DNA of 64,000 nt from Neopusillimonas maritima (GTDB lineage Bacteria > Pseudomonadota > Gammaproteobacteria > Burkholderiales > Burkholderiaceae_B): assembly GCF_040930455.2 (NCBI RefSeq), contig NZ_CP170494.1; one strand, given 5' to 3'. The notes beneath the pieces are model-generated. The model was not told the DNA's origin. It worked only from the letters and a program-made list of their open reading frames with translations, and ran no database searches. Both the position numbers and the translations under genes were made by a program. Positions 61,828-64,000 of the stretch are shown piece by piece; the stretch's first letter is position 1, and every line of letters starts with the position of its first letter.

Positions 61828-62715
61828 ATGAGTTGGGATTTTGCGCTGATTTTGTTTGTTTTGTTGGTCGTTACCGGTGTCGTCTGGTCTCTAGACTATT
61901 TTTTCTTGCGATCCCGCCGGCGCCAACGTGCTGCTGCGGAAATGGCGCGTTACGACGCAGCCCCTACGGGCGTTGGATCGGCGGAGGCGGCAAAATTAAG
62001 GCGCGAGGCATACGAGAAAGCACATAAAGTGCCGTGGTTTATTGAGTACTGCGTAAGCTTTTTCCCGGTCATTCTGTTTGTGTTTGTTCTGCGTTCATTT
62101 ATTGTCGAACCCTTTCGCATTCCTTCGGGCTCCATGCTGCCAACTTTGCAAAATGGTGATTTGATTCTGGTAAACAAGTTTGATTACGGTATTCGCTTGC
62201 CCGTTATCGACCGCAAAGTGGTGCCTTTGGGAAATCCGGATCGGGGCGATGTAATTGTATTTCGTTATCCGGTTGATACCGATGTAGACTATATCAAGCG
62301 TGTGGTGGGCATACCCGGTGATGAGGTGGTCTATCGAAATAAAGTGCTTTATTTGAATGGGCAAGAGGTACCCCTTGAGCGGGCAGGTGAGTTTTACGAG
62401 CCTGATCGTTCATCATATGTGGGTGAGTTCATTGAAACGCTGGGGGCGGATACACATCGAATTCTTCTCGACCGTCAACGGCGCCAGGACCTCATGCCCA
62501 TTACCGACTACCCCTACCGAAAGAACTGCAACTATTTTTCAGGTGGTGTCCGGTGTGTTGTACCCGAAGCGCATTACTTTGTCATGGGTGATAATCGCGA
62601 CAATAGCCTCGATAGCCGTTATTGGGGCTTTGTGCCCGATGAGAATATCGTCGGTCGTGCGTTCTTTATCTGGATGAATTTCGGTGATCTGGGCCGAATA
62701 GGTCGGTTTAACTAA
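61828..62715 (+). CDS. lepB: Signal peptidase I
   Basis: Removes signal peptides from exported proteins, inner membrane, 295 residues. Two membrane segments (about 3-24 and 70-88) precede the catalytic domain. Nucleophile Ser102 is in RIPSGSMLPTL, and the general base Lys157 is in DYIKRVVGIPGDEV. HYFVMGDNRDNSLDSRYWG is the box E signature. The stop overlaps the rnc start by one base. Confidence 0.98.
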   Translation: MSWDFALILFVLLVVTGVVWSLDYFFLRSRRRQRAAAEMARYDAAPTGVGSAEAAKLRREAYEKAHKVPWFIEYCVSFFPVILFVFVLRSFIVEPFRIPSGSMLPTLQNGDLILVNKFDYGIRLPVIDRKVVPLGNPDRGDVIVFRYPVDTDVDYIKRVVGIPGDEVVYRNKVLYLNGQEVPLERAGEFYEPDRSSYVGEFIETLGADTHRILLDRQRRQDLMPITDYPYRKNCNYFSGGVRCVVPEAHYFVMGDNRDNSLDSRYWGFVPDENIVGRAFFIWMNFGDLGRIGRFN

Positions 62716-63476
62716 TGGAAAAACTTGCAAATCTTGAGAAAGCGCTGGGTTACACCTTTTCCGACCCTTCTTTGCTTGAGCAAGCCTTAACGCACCGAAG
62801 CCATAATGCCCGTCACAACGAGCGATTTGAGTTTTTGGGTGATGCCATACTCAATTTTGTGGTGGCGTCTTTATTGTTTCATCAGTTTCCAAAGGTCGAT
62901 GAGGGCGATTTATCCAGGCTGCGGGCTAATTTGGTTAAACAGGCGTCGTTGGCTGAGATCGCTCAAAACCTTAACTTGTCGAATTTTCTTCGCTTGGGGG
63001 AAGGGGAGCTGAAAAGTGGGGGGTTTCGTCGTCCTTCTATTTTGGCGGATGCGCTTGAAGCGGTTTTTGGTGCCGTTTTTCTCGATCAGGGTTTTGACGC
63101 GGCGCGTAAGGTTATTGGCGGTTTGTATGCACCCAAGCTGGAGAATGTTGATCCAAAGACACTTGGTAAAGACCCCAAAACCCTTTTGCAGGAAGTACTC
63201 CAAGGTCGCAAGCTTGAATTGCCACAATATACCGTTGTCGGCACGCACGGAGCTGCGCATAATCAAATGTTCGATGTTGAGTGTTCGGTACCCAAGCTTG
63301 ATATAAAAGTGACTGCGTCCGGGTCAAGCCGCCGGGCGGCGGAGCAACTGGCCGCGACACAGGTTATTGCTTTAATTCAGCAAATGGCGCCGGCTAAAGG
63401 GGCGGCAGGGCGTGCACGCGCGCGAAAGAACGCGCAACTGACGTTACCGGTCGCCGTATCCCAGGAAAATAAATGA
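62715..63476 (+). CDS. rnc: Ribonuclease III
   Basis: Double-stranded RNA endonuclease that processes rRNA precursors and structured mRNAs, 253 residues. The signature is NERFEFLGDAILNFVV (metal ligands Glu39 and Asp43). DALEAVFGAVFLDQGF supplies the other acidic residues. A double-stranded RNA binding domain covers about 155-225 (DPKTLLQEVLQGRKLELPQY), followed by a basic tail. It overlaps era by ATGA. Confidence 0.98.
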   Translation: MEKLANLEKALGYTFSDPSLLEQALTHRSHNARHNERFEFLGDAILNFVVASLLFHQFPKVDEGDLSRLRANLVKQASLAEIAQNLNLSNFLRLGEGELKSGGFRRPSILADALEAVFGAVFLDQGFDAARKVIGGLYAPKLENVDPKTLGKDPKTLLQEVLQGRKLELPQYTVVGTHGAAHNQMFDVECSVPKLDIKVTASGSSRRAAEQLAATQVIALIQQMAPAKGAAGRARARKNAQLTLPVAVSQENK

Positions 63477-64000
63477 GTTCAGCCTTTCGATGCGGTTTTG
63501 TTGCAGTAGTGGGGCGACCCAATGTGGGTAAGTCGACGCTAACCAATGCGTTAATCGGTTCCAAAATATCCATTGTGTCACGTAAGGCGCAAACAACCCG
63601 GCATCGTATTAATGGGGTGCTAACGCGCGAGCACGAACAGTTTGTTTTCGTCGATACGCCGGGGTTTCAAACGCGGCATGGCGGTACGATGAACCGTATG
63701 ATGAATCGTGTCGTTACCCAGGCGTTGGCCGATGTTGATGTTGTGTTGCATGTGGTTGAGGCCGGCAAGTGGTCCAAGGGCGATGAAGAGTTGTTACCGC
63801 TGTTGCCGACGTCGCAGAAAACTATTCTTGTGCTTAGCAAGGTCGACCAGTTGAAAGACAAAAACAGTCTTTTTGGGTTTGTAAACGATTTGATGGCTAA
63901 GCATCCTTATGCAGCAGTCGTTCCGGTTAGCGCGGTCAAGGACATGCAACTTAACGTGCTGCTCGATGAAATTGCTGCGCGTTTGCCCGAGGGCGAACCG
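63473..64000 (+). CDS. era: GTPase Era (3' end outside window)
   Basis: GTPase that assists 30S maturation by binding 16S rRNA; 176 residues are visible of about 300. G1 is GRPNVGKS, the G2 region is RKAQTTRHRI and G3 is DTPG. The G4 motif reads SKVD (122-125) where Era normally has NKxD, and the C-terminal KH domain is beyond the window. It starts inside the rnc stop (ATGA), the standard rnc-era arrangement. Confidence 0.97.
   Translation, partial: MSSAFRCGFVAVVGRPNVGKSTLTNALIGSKISIVSRKAQTTRHRINGVLTREHEQFVFVDTPGFQTRHGGTMNRMMNRVVTQALADVDVVLHVVEAGKWSKGDEELLPLLPTSQKTILVLSKVDQLKDKNSLFGFVNDLMAKHPYAAVVPVSAVKDMQLNVLLDEIAARLPEGEP

Noticed and set aside
1..64000. Prophage, insertion sequence, CRISPR, toxin-antitoxin or defence island
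   Set aside because: No transposase, integrase, direct-repeat array or defence-type gene is visible; gene order is that of a core betaproteobacterial chromosome.

Overview
The window is a 64 kb stretch of a betaproteobacterial chromosome, most likely Burkholderiales and probably Alcaligenaceae (Bordetella, Pusillimonas or Advenella type). That placement rests on gene order and gene types: nuoLMN followed by a DUF2818 gene, a risA/risS-type two-component pair, a fused TsaB-RimI protein, an intracellular PHB depolymerase, and the run rpoE-rseA-rseB-degP-lepA-lepB-rnc-era. The DNA is of moderate GC content and very densely coded. Many genes overlap by ATGA or GTGA, and only one stretch longer than 300 bases lacks a gene (44274-44816). 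I see no tRNA, rRNA, CRISPR array, insertion sequence, prophage or integrase. Nearly everything is core metabolism and cell maintenance, so I do not claim a new multi-gene system.

Layout. 1-5.3 kb: the membrane arm end of respiratory complex I (nuoL partial, nuoM, nuoN) plus a DUF2818 membrane protein. 5.35-11 kb: serB and mfd on the minus strand, then ispD-ispF (isoprenoid precursors). 11-17.3 kb: a peroxiredoxin, the RisS/RisA two-component pair, TsaB-RimI plus a family 4-type uracil-DNA glycosylase, and the lysophospholipid transporter LplT. 17.4-24.2 kb: smc-zipA-ligA, covering chromosome structure, division and DNA ligation. 24.2-26.2 kb: the minus-strand overlapping operon msrB-yciB-bolA-ppiC.

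26.3-30.8 kb: a branched-chain amino acid ABC transporter (livH, a livM-livG fusion, livF) with no binding protein beside it. It is preceded by a leader with a promoter, a 17-codon ORF and a terminator-like hairpin. Facing it, and overlapping the end of livF in antisense, is an orphan LivF-like ATPase with altered ATP-binding motifs. 30.9-34.6 kb: the minus-strand cluster fdxA-fpr-phaZ-rsxB-nth (iron-sulfur electron carriers, PHB mobilisation, base-excision repair). 34.7-41.3 kb: pncB, relA, trpB-trpA-accD, ending at a strong bidirectional terminator. 41.3-44.8 kb: RNase E with a leader of about 490 bases containing long inverted repeats, divergent from rluC.

44.8-48 kb: rluC, a HAD phosphatase, and the MsrP/MsrQ periplasmic methionine sulfoxide repair pair. 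48-56 kb: a RsmI-family methyltransferase and yceF, then the fatty-acid cluster yceD-rpmF-plsX-fabH-fabD-fabG-acpP-fabF. 55.8-64 kb: a small membrane protein, the sigma-E envelope stress operon (rpoE-rseA-rseB-degP), a clear terminator, then lepA-lepB-rnc-era, with era cut off by the window end.

Where the longest open frame and the likely gene differ, I moved the start using ribosome-binding sites, promoter position and family N-termini; each entry says so. The most useful second looks are the liv leader, the rne leader, the degenerate antisense ABC ATPase and the structured acpP-fabF spacer.
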